The position numbers were made by a program, and so were the translations under genes. A stretch of 50,844 nt of DNA. Source: Anaerolineae bacterium (GTDB lineage Bacteria > Chloroflexota > Anaerolineae > Anaerolineales > Villigracilaceae). Below the pieces are notes generated by a model, which saw only the letters and a list, made by a program, of their open reading frames with translations, had not been told where the DNA came from and made no database searches. The first letter of the stretch is position 1, and each line of letters opens with the position of its first letter. The stretch is from the NCBI GenBank assembly GCA_017303735.1, contig JAFLCF010000007.1, positions 1 through 50,844 of the forward strand, read 5' to 3'. Positions 7,408-15,449 of the stretch are shown here, in pieces.

Positions 7408-8961
7408 ATGACCCAAGAAGACCCAAGAATTTTGGAACTGCGAAAAGTCCGTGCGAAGGCGAAGGAAGGCGGCGGTGAAGAACGCAACGCCAAACAACGC
7501 GCTAAGGGAAAGATGACAGCACGTGAACGTGTAGAGGCATTGCTTGACCCCGGCACGTTCAACGAAATCGAACCGTTCATTACACATCAAGGCGATGAAC
7601 TGGGATTGCTAAAAGATAAGTTTTACGGTGACGGTGTCATCACTGGCTACGGACAGATCAACGGGCGGACAGTTTACTTATATTCACAAGACTTCACAAT
7701 TTATGGCGGTACGCTAAGCGAAATGCAATCGCACAAGATCTGCCGCGTAATGGATTTAGCCGTCCGCAATGGCGTGCCGTTCATTTCGCTCATTGATTCA
7801 GGTGGCGCGCGAATTCAAGAAGGCGTGCGTTCCATGGGCGGTTATGCCGAAATCTTTCGGCGCAATGCGCAATACTCAGGCGTGGTGCCGCAAGTGAGCG
7901 TGATGTTAGGTCCCTGTGCAGGTGGTGCAGCCTACTCCCCTGCTCTCACGGACTTAGTCATCATGGTCGAAAAACAATCCTTCATGTTTTTGACGGGACC
8001 CGATGTGATCAAAGCCGTGACCGGTGAAGTGATCGATGCAGAATCCTTGGGCGGTTCAGTCGTGCATAACTCTGTCAGTGGTGTGGCGCATTTGAGCGTC
8101 GCCAGTGAAGTAGCGGCGTTAGAAATGGCACGCAAGTTCCTTTCGTATCTGCCTTCAAACAATGTGGAGAATCCGCCCTATGTGCAGCCGAGCGATGAAC
8201 TCTCGCGCATGGACGAAGAGTTGAATCACATGATTCCGCTCGAGGCGAATGAGCCGTATGTGATGCATCAGGTCATTGAGAAGATCATTGATCATGGAAC
8301 CTTCCTTGAAATTCAACCCGACTGGGCACGCAATGCCATCATTGGTTTAGCTCGCATTGGCGGACACAGCGTAGGTGTCGTAGCACAAGAACCAGCCATT
8401 ATGGCAGGCGTCATTGATATTGATGCCGCCGACAAGATGACGCGCTTCGTGCGCATGTGCGATTGTTTCAATATTCCACTGGTCACCTTTGTCGACTCGC
8501 CCGGTTTCCTGCCCGGCATTGCCCAAGAACATGGCGGCATCATTCGGCATGGCGCAAAACTTTTATACGCCTACTCCGAAGCCACCGTGCCTAAAATCTG
8601 TATCATCACACGCAAAGCTTATGGCGGCGCATATGTGGTGATGTCTAGCAAGTATCTTGGAACCGACGTCACCTACGCCTGGCCCTCGGCAGAGATCGCC
8701 GTCATCGGCGCAGAAGGTGCAGCCAATATTCTTTACAGAAAACAGATCGAGACCGCGGCAGACCCCATCGCAGAACGCAAACGCCTTGCTGATGAATATC
8801 GCGAGAAATTCAACAATCCCTATTACTCCGCTTCCACTGGCTATGTTGATGACATCATCGAACCGCGCGAGAGCCGCCCAAAGATCATTGCCTCGCTTTC
8901 AGCATTGCGCGATAAGTTCGCCCCTGCTCCTCCAAGAAAACATGGGAATATTCCAGTTTAA
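7408..8961 (+). CDS. mmdA: Methylmalonyl-CoA decarboxylase-type carboxyltransferase (alpha subunit)
   Basis: This 517-residue protein is an acyl-CoA carboxyltransferase of the PccB/MmdA family with two crotonase-like domains. The N-domain includes GKMTARERVEALLDPGTF and the oxyanion-type motif GPCAGGAAYSPALTD; the C-domain includes VDSPGFLPG and KAYGGAYVVMSSK. Sequence and length fit methylmalonyl-CoA rather than acetyl-CoA or oxaloacetate. Because the following genes encode the biotin carrier and the membrane beta subunit and no biotin carboxylase is present, it most likely moves CO2 from methylmalonyl-CoA to carrier biotin as the first step of a Na+-pumping decarboxylase; glutaconyl-CoA or another acyl-CoA is not excluded. 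It has an AAAGGA ribosome site. Confidence 0.88.
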   Translation: MTQEDPRILELRKVRAKAKEGGGEERNAKQRAKGKMTARERVEALLDPGTFNEIEPFITHQGDELGLLKDKFYGDGVITGYGQINGRTVYLYSQDFTIYGGTLSEMQSHKICRVMDLAVRNGVPFISLIDSGGARIQEGVRSMGGYAEIFRRNAQYSGVVPQVSVMLGPCAGGAAYSPALTDLVIMVEKQSFMFLTGPDVIKAVTGEVIDAESLGGSVVHNSVSGVAHLSVASEVAALEMARKFLSYLPSNNVENPPYVQPSDELSRMDEELNHMIPLEANEPYVMHQVIEKIIDHGTFLEIQPDWARNAIIGLARIGGHSVGVVAQEPAIMAGVIDIDAADKMTRFVRMCDCFNIPLVTFVDSPGFLPGIAQEHGGIIRHGAKLLYAYSEATVPKICIITRKAYGGAYVVMSSKYLGTDVTYAWPSAEIAVIGAEGAANILYRKQIETAADPIAERKRLADEYREKFNNPYYSASTGYVDDIIEPRESRPKIIASLSALRDKFAPAPPRKHGNIPV

Positions 8962-8963
8962 TT

Positions 8964-9059
8964 CGTCATTGCGAGGGCGCTCTTGTTTTTTGCCCGAAGC
9001 AATCTTATTGCTTAACCAGAGATTGCTTTGTCGGGAAGATCACCCTCCTCGCAATGACG
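8964..9059. repeat. 96-bp inverted-repeat element with CGTCATTGCGAGG ends
   Basis: CGTCATTGCGAGG (8964-8976) is exactly complementary to 9047-9059. The inner parts (GAAGCAATCT and AGATTGCTT) also pair imperfectly. Elements with these ends and the GAAGCAATC core are known as a widespread non-autonomous repeat in many bacteria. It lies between the carboxyltransferase and gamma-subunit genes and would fold in the operon mRNA. Confidence 0.85.
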
Positions 9060-9071
9060 GAAAGAGACATT

Positions 9072-9419
9072 ATGACTGACTTCACCCTCTCCCTCCAAAT
9101 TACCGCGCTCGGCATGGGGCTTGTGTTTGGTGCGATACTCTTGCTCTGGCTGATGATGGTCTTGCTGACCGCTCTGACCGCCGAAAAAGAATCCACCGAA
9201 GATACTGGCAACGCCTCAGACTCAGCCAAAGTTGATTCAACATCCCAAACCGACTCCAAGCTGCAAGTGGCTTTGCTCGCCGTAGCCATGGCTCTTGCCG
9301 AACAAGAAGACTCTTTTGCACATCCGCTCCCTACCCCGCCCACGGCAATCGTTTCGGCATGGCAATTAGGCATGCGCACAAGTCAACGCTCAGAAAAAGG
9401 GAATTTCAGAAGGCATTAA
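9072..9419 (+). CDS. Decarboxylase gamma-subunit-like membrane protein (OadG family)
   Basis: This 115-residue protein has one N-terminal membrane segment (about residues 10-35, LGMGLVFGAILLLWLMMVLL) and a polar Ser/Thr-rich tail. It matches the small gamma subunit that anchors and assembles sodium-pumping decarboxylases. The tail is longer than in many OadG proteins and contains a second mildly hydrophobic stretch (LQVALLAVAMALAEQ). I chose the ATG at 9072 because the upstream ATG at 9054 lies within the end of the repeat element. It stands between the carboxyltransferase and biotin carrier genes, which supports the assignment more than sequence alone. Confidence 0.72.
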   Translation: MTDFTLSLQITALGMGLVFGAILLLWLMMVLLTALTAEKESTEDTGNASDSAKVDSTSQTDSKLQVALLAVAMALAEQEDSFAHPLPTPPTAIVSAWQLGMRTSQRSEKGNFRRH

Positions 9420-9434
9420 CTAGACTCACTCATC

Positions 9435-9467
9435 AAACCTCCGAGGTCTTAAAGACCTCGGAGGTTT
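9435..9467. repeat. 33-bp perfect palindrome (CCTCGGAGG family), intergenic copy
   Basis: Two perfect 16-base arms surround one central A (9451); the core is AAGACCTCGGAGG. It lies between the gamma and biotin-carrier genes, just before the GGAG ribosome site of the latter. A second 33-bp member with the same architecture lies inside a coding sequence at 15965-15997. Confidence 0.9.
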
Positions 9468-9479
9468 CTCGGAGACTCG

Positions 9480-9911
9480 ATGAAATATAAACTGACAGTA
9501 AATAACCAAACCTATGATGTGGAGATCGAAAATATCAACGCCCGCCCCGTGGTCGTGACGGTGGATGGGCAACGGTTCGAGATCATGCCCGAAGCGAGCA
9601 ACCAGCCCCAAGTCAAGACAGAGGCGCTGCCAAAGGTTGAGTTAAAGCCTGTGGCGATGAATCCTGTATCAGTGGCGAATCAACCCATTGGCGGAAATTC
9701 ATCCCTCCACGCCCCGCTACCAGGAACGGTGGTGGAGTTATTCGTAAAGCCAGGCGATGTTGTAGAAGCCGGGCAAGTGATGTTGGTGATCGAAGCGATG
9801 AAGATGAAGAATAGCATCCGCTCGACACGCAGCGGCATCATAGAAAAAGTTTTAGTGAATCAGGGGCAAAGTGTGGCGCACAAACAGGCATTGGTGGAGT
9901 TTGCAGGATGA
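9480..9911 (+). CDS. Biotin carboxyl carrier protein of the Na+-pumping decarboxylase
   Basis: This 143-residue protein ends in a biotinyl domain (about residues 72-143) with the EAMKMKN motif; K108 is the biotinylated lysine. The N-terminal part is a short beta-rich region, followed by a Pro/Ala/Val linker at about 40-72 that lets the biotin swing between the carboxyltransferase and the membrane beta subunit. The gene overlaps the next one by ATGA (9908-9911), which indicates translational coupling to the beta subunit. Confidence 0.93.
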   Translation: MKYKLTVNNQTYDVEIENINARPVVVTVDGQRFEIMPEASNQPQVKTEALPKVELKPVAMNPVSVANQPIGGNSSLHAPLPGTVVELFVKPGDVVEAGQVMLVIEAMKMKNSIRSTRSGIIEKVLVNQGQSVAHKQALVEFAG

Positions 9912-11041
9912 ACCTCGGCGAGCTATTACCAGAGTTACTAAAAGGCTTTTCAAACTTCACTTTCGGCAACGGTGTCATGATCCTTGCCGCGCTGATCTTG
10001 ATCTACTTGGCAGTTTTCAAAGAGATCGAACCCGTGTTGTTGCTGCCCATCGGGTTTGGCTGTTTACTTGCAAACATTCCACTGGCAGGCATGACCGCCG
10101 CCGAAGGCATGACCAAAGTTTTATATGACGCGGGCATCAAAACAGAATTATTCCCATTGTTGATTTTTATCGGCGTCGGCGCAATGATCGACTTCTCGCC
10201 ATTGCTAGCACAGCCGCGTATGGTCTTACTCGGCGCGGCAGGACAGTTCGGCATCTTCGGCACGCTCATGCTGGCTGTGTTGTTAGGCTTTCCATTAAAT
10301 CAAGCCGCATCCATCGGCGTGATCGGCGCCATTGATGGACCAACCTCGATCTTTGTGGCGAGCAAACTCTCGCCCGAATTGCTTGCACCTATCGCAGTAG
10401 CGGCATATTCATACATGAGTCTGATTCCCATCATTCAGCCGCCCTTGATGCGCTTGTTGACCACTAAAAAAGAACGCCTAATCAAAATGGACTACGCTCC
10501 CAAACCCATCTCCAAGCGGACGTTGATCTTGTTCCCCGTAGTGCTGACGTTGGTCGTCGGCTTGCTCGTACCTGAAGCAACGCCTTTGATCTCCATGCTG
10601 ATGCTGGGAAATTTACTAAAGGTTTCGGGCGTCGTAGATCGCTTAAGCAATGCAGCGCAAAATGAGATCATTAATATCTCTACATTGTTTCTGGGTCTTG
10701 CCATCGGCTCGACCATGACCGCCGCTGGCTTTCTCAATTGGGATACAGGCAAGATCATGCTGCTCGGTCTATTCGCTTTTGCACTTGATACGGTTGCGGG
10801 GTTGCTGTTTGGAAAATTGATGTCATTTATTTCCGGCGGAAAGATCAATCCGCTCATCGGTGCGGCAGGCATCTCCGCCTTCCCCATGGCTGGGCGTTTA
10901 GCCGCCAAGACTGCCAACGACGAAGACCCTGATAATTTTATTTTGATGCACGCCATGGGAGCAAATACAGCCGGGCAACTGGGAAGTGTCATCGCAGGTG
11001 GCATTTTGCTTTCAGTGGTGAGCAAGATGCTGGGGATTTGA
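9908..11041 (+). CDS. mmdB: Sodium-translocating decarboxylase beta subunit
   Basis: This 377-residue membrane protein carries out decarboxylation of carboxybiotin coupled to Na+ export (OadB/MmdB/GcdB family). It has about nine or more hydrophobic segments. The conserved GAIDGPT motif lies at residues 140-146, with D143 equivalent to the Asp needed for Na+ transport, and the C-terminal NPLIGAAGISAFPMAGR motif is intact. It is coupled to the biotin carrier by an ATGA overlap and completes the alpha-gamma-carrier-beta set. It acts in the cytoplasmic membrane. Confidence 0.95.
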   Translation: MNLGELLPELLKGFSNFTFGNGVMILAALILIYLAVFKEIEPVLLLPIGFGCLLANIPLAGMTAAEGMTKVLYDAGIKTELFPLLIFIGVGAMIDFSPLLAQPRMVLLGAAGQFGIFGTLMLAVLLGFPLNQAASIGVIGAIDGPTSIFVASKLSPELLAPIAVAAYSYMSLIPIIQPPLMRLLTTKKERLIKMDYAPKPISKRTLILFPVVLTLVVGLLVPEATPLISMLMLGNLLKVSGVVDRLSNAAQNEIINISTLFLGLAIGSTMTAAGFLNWDTGKIMLLGLFAFALDTVAGLLFGKLMSFISGGKINPLIGAAGISAFPMAGRLAAKTANDEDPDNFILMHAMGANTAGQLGSVIAGGILLSVVSKMLGI

Positions 11042-11050
11042 TAAAAGATT

Positions 11051-11130
11051 GAGCGCTGACGACAAACCGTAGACCACAACAACGGACTAATCTTATTGAA
11101 GAGTCCGCCGTCGGTAGACGGCGGTCATTT
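11051..11130. repeat. Heptamer repeat tract between decarboxylase and acyl-CoA synthetase genes
   Basis: Left part: four 7-base units GAGCGCT, GACGACA, AACCGTA, GACCACA (11051-11078). Right part: GTCCGCC, GTCGGTA, GACGGCG, GTCATTT (11103-11130). The right part also folds as an 8-bp stem (11105-11112 with 11117-11124) followed by ATTTTC, so it may act as a weak terminator. Confidence 0.75.
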
Positions 11131-11175
11131 TCTCGTGCAACGAAGAAGCAGGCAATAATGTGGTTTAATCGCGGC

Positions 11176-13233
11176 ATGGATTCTTCCCTGATTCCCTTCT
11201 TCACCCCTAAAGGTGTTGTCATAATCGGTGCATCCACCTCGCCCGAGAAACTTGGTTATGGTGTTGCCCGTAACCTCATTCAAAGCGGGTATCAAGGTGC
11301 GATCCATTTCGTTGCGCAAAAAAGCGGCGAAGTTTTTGAGAAAAAGATCCACACTAATCTGCAAGACATCCCTGACCCTGTTGACCTTGCAATTCTCATC
11401 GTCCCTACTCAATCCACACCACAAACCATCCAAGAATGCGGCAAGCGTGGAATCAAAGCTGCGATCATCGTCTCTGCAGGGTTTCGAGAAGTTGACGAAG
11501 AGGGCACAAGGCTCGAAAAAGAATGTGTTGAGATCGCACAACGATACGGCATGCGATTACTGGGTCCAAATTGCATCGGCACCATCGACACCCATCTTCC
11601 GCTCGACACGACCTTTCTGCAACCGCCAATGCCCGAACAAGGAGGCATCGGTTTTATCTCCCACTCCGGCGCATTCGCCGCCGCCATCATAGACTGGGCA
11701 CGCGGGCAGGGCTTCGGCTTCTCGCGCATCGTCAGCCTCGGCAATCAAGCGGACGTGAACGAAACAGACATGTTGCCCATGCTCGCAAGCGACGACAACA
11801 CCAAAGTCATTGTGATGTACATGGAAAGCATTTCAAACGGCAGGCGCTTCGTACAAGCCGCCAGCGAAGTGAGCAAACAAAAACCCATCATTGCTCTCAA
11901 GGTCGGTCGCTTTGAAGCGGGTCAAAAAGCCGCTGCATCCCACACTGGTGCACTCGCCGCATCAGATACCGCCTTCAATGCCGCCTTTGCCAAGGCAGGT
12001 GTGCTCCGTGCCGAAACCGCCGAGCAAATGTTCGACTGGGCGCGGGCGCTGGAGAATTGTCCGTTACCGAAGGGAAATAGAATCGGGATTCTCACCAACG
12101 CAGGCGGACCCGGTGTGATCGCCGCCGACTCACTCGAGCATCACGGCTTGGTGCTTGCCCAACTAGCCAATGCCACGCTGAATGCTTTATCTGCCATTCT
12201 CCCATCCGCAGCCAACACCCGCAACCCCGTGGATATGCTCGCCTCAGCCTCGCCCGATCAATACGCTGAGTGCCTGAATATTCTTTTACAAGATGACGGT
12301 GTAGATGGTGTGATGGTCATCCTCCCACCGCCGCCGATGTTCAAAGCTGAAGAAGTGGCAAGAAAAGTAAATGAAGTAATTGGTAAATTTGAAAAACCGG
12401 TTGTGATTGCCTTAATGGGTTCGTCTCTGGTTGAGAATGCGAGTAACGAGTTCCAAAAAATGAAAGTGCCGACCTACCCCTTCCCTGAACGGGCGGCTTC
12501 AGCGTTGGCAGCCTTAGTGAAAAGGGCATTGGACAATGGACGACAAACGATGGACAATGGTTTTATGGTCAATCGTCAACCGTCCGCGGTCGGGTTATCG
12601 ACAGATGACCTTATGCAAGCCTACGACATCCCCACTACGCCGATCAAACTGGCAAGAGATGAATACGAAGCCGTTCAAATTGCAAAGGAACTTGGGTATC
12701 CCGTTGTCATGAAGATCGCATCACCCGACATCTCTCATAAGTCGAATGTGGGCGGGGTATTACTGAATATTAAAGACAATCAGGCAGTGACCGCCGGGTT
12801 TATTCAAATGGTCAAAAAGATCGCAACGCTTTTCCCGCCGGTTCAAATTGACGGTGTTCTACTGCAACGTCAGATTCCTGAAGGACAAGAAGTGATCCTA
12901 GGCATGGTGCGCGATCCGCAATTTGGTCCGATGATGATGTTCGGCTCGGGCGGCGTGGAGGTGGAAGTGCTCAAGGATGTGGCATTCGCTTTGGGTCCGC
13001 TGAACCCGGCTGAGGCGGAGGCAATGATGCGTAAAACATGGGCGGGAAAGAAGTTAAAAGGCTTTCGCAGTATCCTGCCTGTAGATGAAGAAGCGGTCAA
13101 GGATGTTTTGATCAAACTCTCTCACCTTGCAGCAGAGCATGAAGAGATCGAAGAGATTGAGATCAATCCCTTGCTCGTGTTGGCAAAAGGCGCGGTGGCA
13201 GTGGATGTGCGAATCAAACTCAAAGGAGAATGA
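11176..13233 (+). CDS. ADP-forming acyl-CoA synthetase (acetate/propionate-CoA ligase, fused alpha-beta)
   Basis: This 685-residue enzyme makes ATP from an acyl-CoA, ADP and phosphate. It has an N-terminal CoA-binding domain (about 5-135, VVIIGASTSPEKLGYG), two succinyl-CoA ligase-like domains (about 145-450, catalytic H256 in AAASHTGALAASD) and a C-terminal ATP-grasp domain (about 475-685). It follows the decarboxylase operon, so propionyl-CoA is a likely substrate. I chose ATG 11176 over 11158: MDSSLIPFFTPKGV is a family-like start and TTTAAT ends six bases before it, suggesting leaderless mRNA. Residues about 452-473, in the link before the ATP-grasp domain, are encoded by a 63-base heptamer repeat (12531-12593). 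Confidence 0.93.
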   Translation: MDSSLIPFFTPKGVVIIGASTSPEKLGYGVARNLIQSGYQGAIHFVAQKSGEVFEKKIHTNLQDIPDPVDLAILIVPTQSTPQTIQECGKRGIKAAIIVSAGFREVDEEGTRLEKECVEIAQRYGMRLLGPNCIGTIDTHLPLDTTFLQPPMPEQGGIGFISHSGAFAAAIIDWARGQGFGFSRIVSLGNQADVNETDMLPMLASDDNTKVIVMYMESISNGRRFVQAASEVSKQKPIIALKVGRFEAGQKAAASHTGALAASDTAFNAAFAKAGVLRAETAEQMFDWARALENCPLPKGNRIGILTNAGGPGVIAADSLEHHGLVLAQLANATLNALSAILPSAANTRNPVDMLASASPDQYAECLNILLQDDGVDGVMVILPPPPMFKAEEVARKVNEVIGKFEKPVVIALMGSSLVENASNEFQKMKVPTYPFPERAASALAALVKRALDNGRQTMDNGFMVNRQPSAVGLSTDDLMQAYDIPTTPIKLARDEYEAVQIAKELGYPVVMKIASPDISHKSNVGGVLLNIKDNQAVTAGFIQMVKKIATLFPPVQIDGVLLQRQIPEGQEVILGMVRDPQFGPMMMFGSGGVEVEVLKDVAFALGPLNPAEAEAMMRKTWAGKKLKGFRSILPVDEEAVKDVLIKLSHLAAEHEEIEEIEINPLLVLAKGAVAVDVRIKLKGE
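12531..12593. repeat. 63-bp heptamer repeat inside the acyl-CoA synthetase gene
   Basis: Nine 7-base units: GGACAAT, GGACGAC, AAACGAT, GGACAAT, then spacer GGTTTTA, then TGGTCAA, TCGTCAA, CCGTCCG, CGGTCGG. The layout is four forward units, a spacer and four reverse-complement-like units, 63 bases or 21 codons, so the reading frame is kept. The encoded peptide includes NRQPSAVG. Confidence 0.85.
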
Positions 13234-13234
13234 C

Positions 13235-13522
13235 ATGACGGCATTTGTGATTTTGGATGTAGAAGTAACGGACCCGGAAAATTATGAAGGCTATAAACAA
13301 CTTGCCGCGCCAACTGTGGCATTGTATGGCGGCAAGTATGTGGTGCGCGGCGGGAACGCGGAAAACCTTGAAGGCGACTGGCAACCAAAACGGATCGTGG
13401 TGTTGCAATTCGAAAACGTGGAACGCGCCAAGGCGTGGATCAACTCGCCGGAGTATGCCGAAGCGCGAGCCTTGCGAAATAAGTATTCAATCTCAAAAGT
13501 CATTGTTGTGGAAGGGGTGTAG
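13235..13522 (+). CDS. DUF1330 family protein
   Basis: This 95-residue protein of the dimeric alpha/beta-barrel type matches the DUF1330 family: VTDPENYEGYKQLAAPTV, the GGKYVVRGG turn, LEGDW and the INSPEYAEARALR segment. The family's biochemical role is not established. The ATG at 13235 has an AAAGGAGAA site and lies one base after the acyl-CoA synthetase stop, so the two are co-transcribed. Confidence 0.88.
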   Translation: MTAFVILDVEVTDPENYEGYKQLAAPTVALYGGKYVVRGGNAENLEGDWQPKRIVVLQFENVERAKAWINSPEYAEARALRNKYSISKVIVVEGV

Positions 13523-13523
13523 G

Positions 13524-14339
13524 TTGAAACTCCTTGAAGAATTCATTGCCGGGTTTAAAAGCAAGACCATCAGCGTTGCAGTACAAGACCTAGAAAGCGG
13601 CAGAGAATTTTTTATTAATGCCGATGTCAGTATGCACCCCGCCAGTACGATGAAAGTGCCTGTGATGATGGAAGTGTACCGTCAAGCAGAGGCGGGGTTG
13701 CTTGCGCTGGACGAACCGCTGAAAATTTTCAACTCATTCAAAAGCATTGTGGATGGTAGTGAGTTTTCGCTCGAAGAAGTGGACGACTCAGATAAAACGT
13801 TGTACGCCCGAATTGGTGAGAGTGAAACCATTCGTGAGTTGAACCGCTTGATGATTATCCGCTCCTCGAACCTTGCTACGAATTTGTTGATGGAACGGGT
13901 CACCTGTGCCCGAGTGGACTCTTTTATCAAAGAGCTCGGCATTGAGAATATGACCGTCATCCGCGGGCTGGAAGATAAAAAGGCATATCGGCTCGGCATG
14001 AACAATGCCGCCAGCGCAAGAAGCTCCACACAGATGATGAAGTTGATCGCGGAAGGCAAGGTGGTATCGCGCCAGGTTTGCGAGAAAATGATCGAGGTAA
14101 TGTTTGGGCAGGAGTTCAACGAGAGTATCCCCGCCCTGCTGCCCACCGATGTAAAAGTCGCGCACAAAACCGGCTGGACGGGTGACTTCTTTCACGATAC
14201 GGGCATTGTCTTTCCGCCAGAGCAGAAACCGTATGCCATTTCGCTGTTCACGCATGGTTTTCCTGAGGATGATGAAAATCAGGCACATGGGTGCATGGCA
14301 GAAGTATCAAAGATGATCTATTCTGAATTAGTAAATTGA
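13524..14339 (+). CDS. Class A beta-lactamase-fold serine hydrolase, no signal peptide
   Basis: This 271-residue protein has the three active-site motifs of the serine beta-lactamase/PBP fold: S41-T-M-K44 (HPASTMKVPVM), SSN in IIRSSNLATN, and HKTGWTG. I cannot find a clear Glu166-type omega-loop residue, so it may be a peptidase or esterase and not a true beta-lactamase. The frame has no ATG near the domain start; the TTG at 13524, behind AAGGGG and one base after the DUF1330 stop, gives a complete domain. There is no signal peptide with this start, so it would be cytoplasmic, which is unusual for the fold. Confidence 0.8.
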   Translation: MKLLEEFIAGFKSKTISVAVQDLESGREFFINADVSMHPASTMKVPVMMEVYRQAEAGLLALDEPLKIFNSFKSIVDGSEFSLEEVDDSDKTLYARIGESETIRELNRLMIIRSSNLATNLLMERVTCARVDSFIKELGIENMTVIRGLEDKKAYRLGMNNAASARSSTQMMKLIAEGKVVSRQVCEKMIEVMFGQEFNESIPALLPTDVKVAHKTGWTGDFFHDTGIVFPPEQKPYAISLFTHGFPEDDENQAHGCMAEVSKMIYSELVN

Positions 14340-14344
14340 TGAAA

Positions 14345-14400
14345 GACCACAGACGACAGACCGCTGACCACATTTTGCCGTCGGCAGTCTGCGGTCATTT
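14345..14400. repeat. Heptamer repeat tract after the hydrolase gene
   Basis: Eight 7-base units: GACCACA, GACGACA, GACCGCT, GACCACA, spacer TTTTGCC, then GTCGGCA, GTCTGCG, GTCATTT. The arms are inverted relative to each other. It begins five bases after the upstream stop codon and could fold into a long hairpin ending in T-rich sequence. Confidence 0.85.
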
Positions 14401-14415
14401 TAATTAGGAGTCAAA

Positions 14416-15213
14416 TTGATTACCCTCTCCACCTTAACCTACTACCCCATCAAAGCCTGCCGCGGGTTCGATGTGCCTGCGAGCCAAGTCCAACGCATGG
14501 GGCTTGAACATGACCGGCGCATGATGGTCGTCACGCCCAATGGCGAGTTTCTGACTCAGCGTGAGCATCCGCGTTTGGCGCTGGTTACGCCGACCCTTAA
14601 GAATGAGGCGGTTACTTTATCCGCGCCGAATTTTGAATCGCTCCAGTTTATGGTTCAATCTTCAGGCACGCCAACCCCTGTCGATATTTGGTCGAGCAGC
14701 GGCGTGAATGCCATCGACCAGGGTGATGAAACTGCTGCGTGGTTTTCAGATTGGCTGGGTATGAGCGTTCGTCTCGTTCACATTGCAGATGGCTTCAAGC
14801 GGAAAGTGAATCCGATTTACGCCGTGAACCCAGATGACCATACCGGATTCGCAGATGGCTACCCAATTCTGATCATCTCAGAAGAATCGCTTCAGGATTT
14901 AAACTCGCGGCTTGATTCACCCGTCCCGATGAATCGCTTCCGCCCGAACCTTGTGGTCAAAGGTTGCGAGCCGTTTGCAGAAGATACGTGGAAGCGCATT
15001 CGAATCGGAAACGTAGAGATGGCGTTAGTGAAAGTTTGTCCGCGCTGTGTGGTGACGACGATTGATAAAGAAACGCTGGCAAAAAGCAAAGAGCCGCTTA
15101 AGACCTTGAATAGCTATCGTAACCACGAACTCGGCGCGATCTTTGGCATGAACACTATTCCCTTGAATGAGGGGAAAATCGAAATTGGTATGACTGTGGA
15201 GATCTTGGAATAA
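14416..15213 (+). CDS. MOSC domain protein (YcbX/mARC-like)
   Basis: This 265-residue protein has a MOSC N-terminal beta-barrel domain (about 1-115; ITLSTLTYYPIKACRGF) and a MOSC domain (about 125-262). The putative molybdenum-ligand cysteine lies in KVCPRCVVTTID, and MNRFRPNLVV is the usual motif before it. The family handles molybdenum cofactor sulfur or reduces N-hydroxylated compounds; the substrate here is unknown. The start is TTG 14416, behind a good AGGAG site at 14406-14410; no ATG lies close to the domain start. Its stop overlaps the next start (TAATG). Confidence 0.87.
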   Translation: MITLSTLTYYPIKACRGFDVPASQVQRMGLEHDRRMMVVTPNGEFLTQREHPRLALVTPTLKNEAVTLSAPNFESLQFMVQSSGTPTPVDIWSSSGVNAIDQGDETAAWFSDWLGMSVRLVHIADGFKRKVNPIYAVNPDDHTGFADGYPILIISEESLQDLNSRLDSPVPMNRFRPNLVVKGCEPFAEDTWKRIRIGNVEMALVKVCPRCVVTTIDKETLAKSKEPLKTLNSYRNHELGAIFGMNTIPLNEGKIEIGMTVEILE

Positions 15214-15449
15214 TGAATTTTATCGATATTCTCGGCTGGGTTGGCTCAGCAACCTATCTTTTGGCTTTCGGATTGAATTCCGCCAAGAAAGTAACCAGCG
15301 ACTCGTTTGCGTACCAAGGCATGAATATTTTTGCAGGCGTCATTATGACGTATTACACTTTCAATCATGGTGCTTATTCAGCGACAGCTTTGAATTCGGT
15401 TTGGGCGATTATTGGGGTGGTTACACTGGTGAATAAGGGCAGACGATAG
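15213..15449 (+). CDS. Small membrane protein (CBU_0592-like)
   Basis: This 78-residue protein has three hydrophobic segments (about 4-22, 35-50 and 57-73) and the pattern WVGSATYLLAFGLNSAKKV, similar to CBU_0592-type small membrane proteins of unknown function. Its ATG overlaps the MOSC stop by one base, indicating translational coupling. The last codons and the TAG stop are the first bases of a heptamer repeat tract, so the C-terminal GRR may not be ancestral. Confidence 0.75.
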   Translation: MNFIDILGWVGSATYLLAFGLNSAKKVTSDSFAYQGMNIFAGVIMTYYTFNHGAYSATALNSVWAIIGVVTLVNKGRR

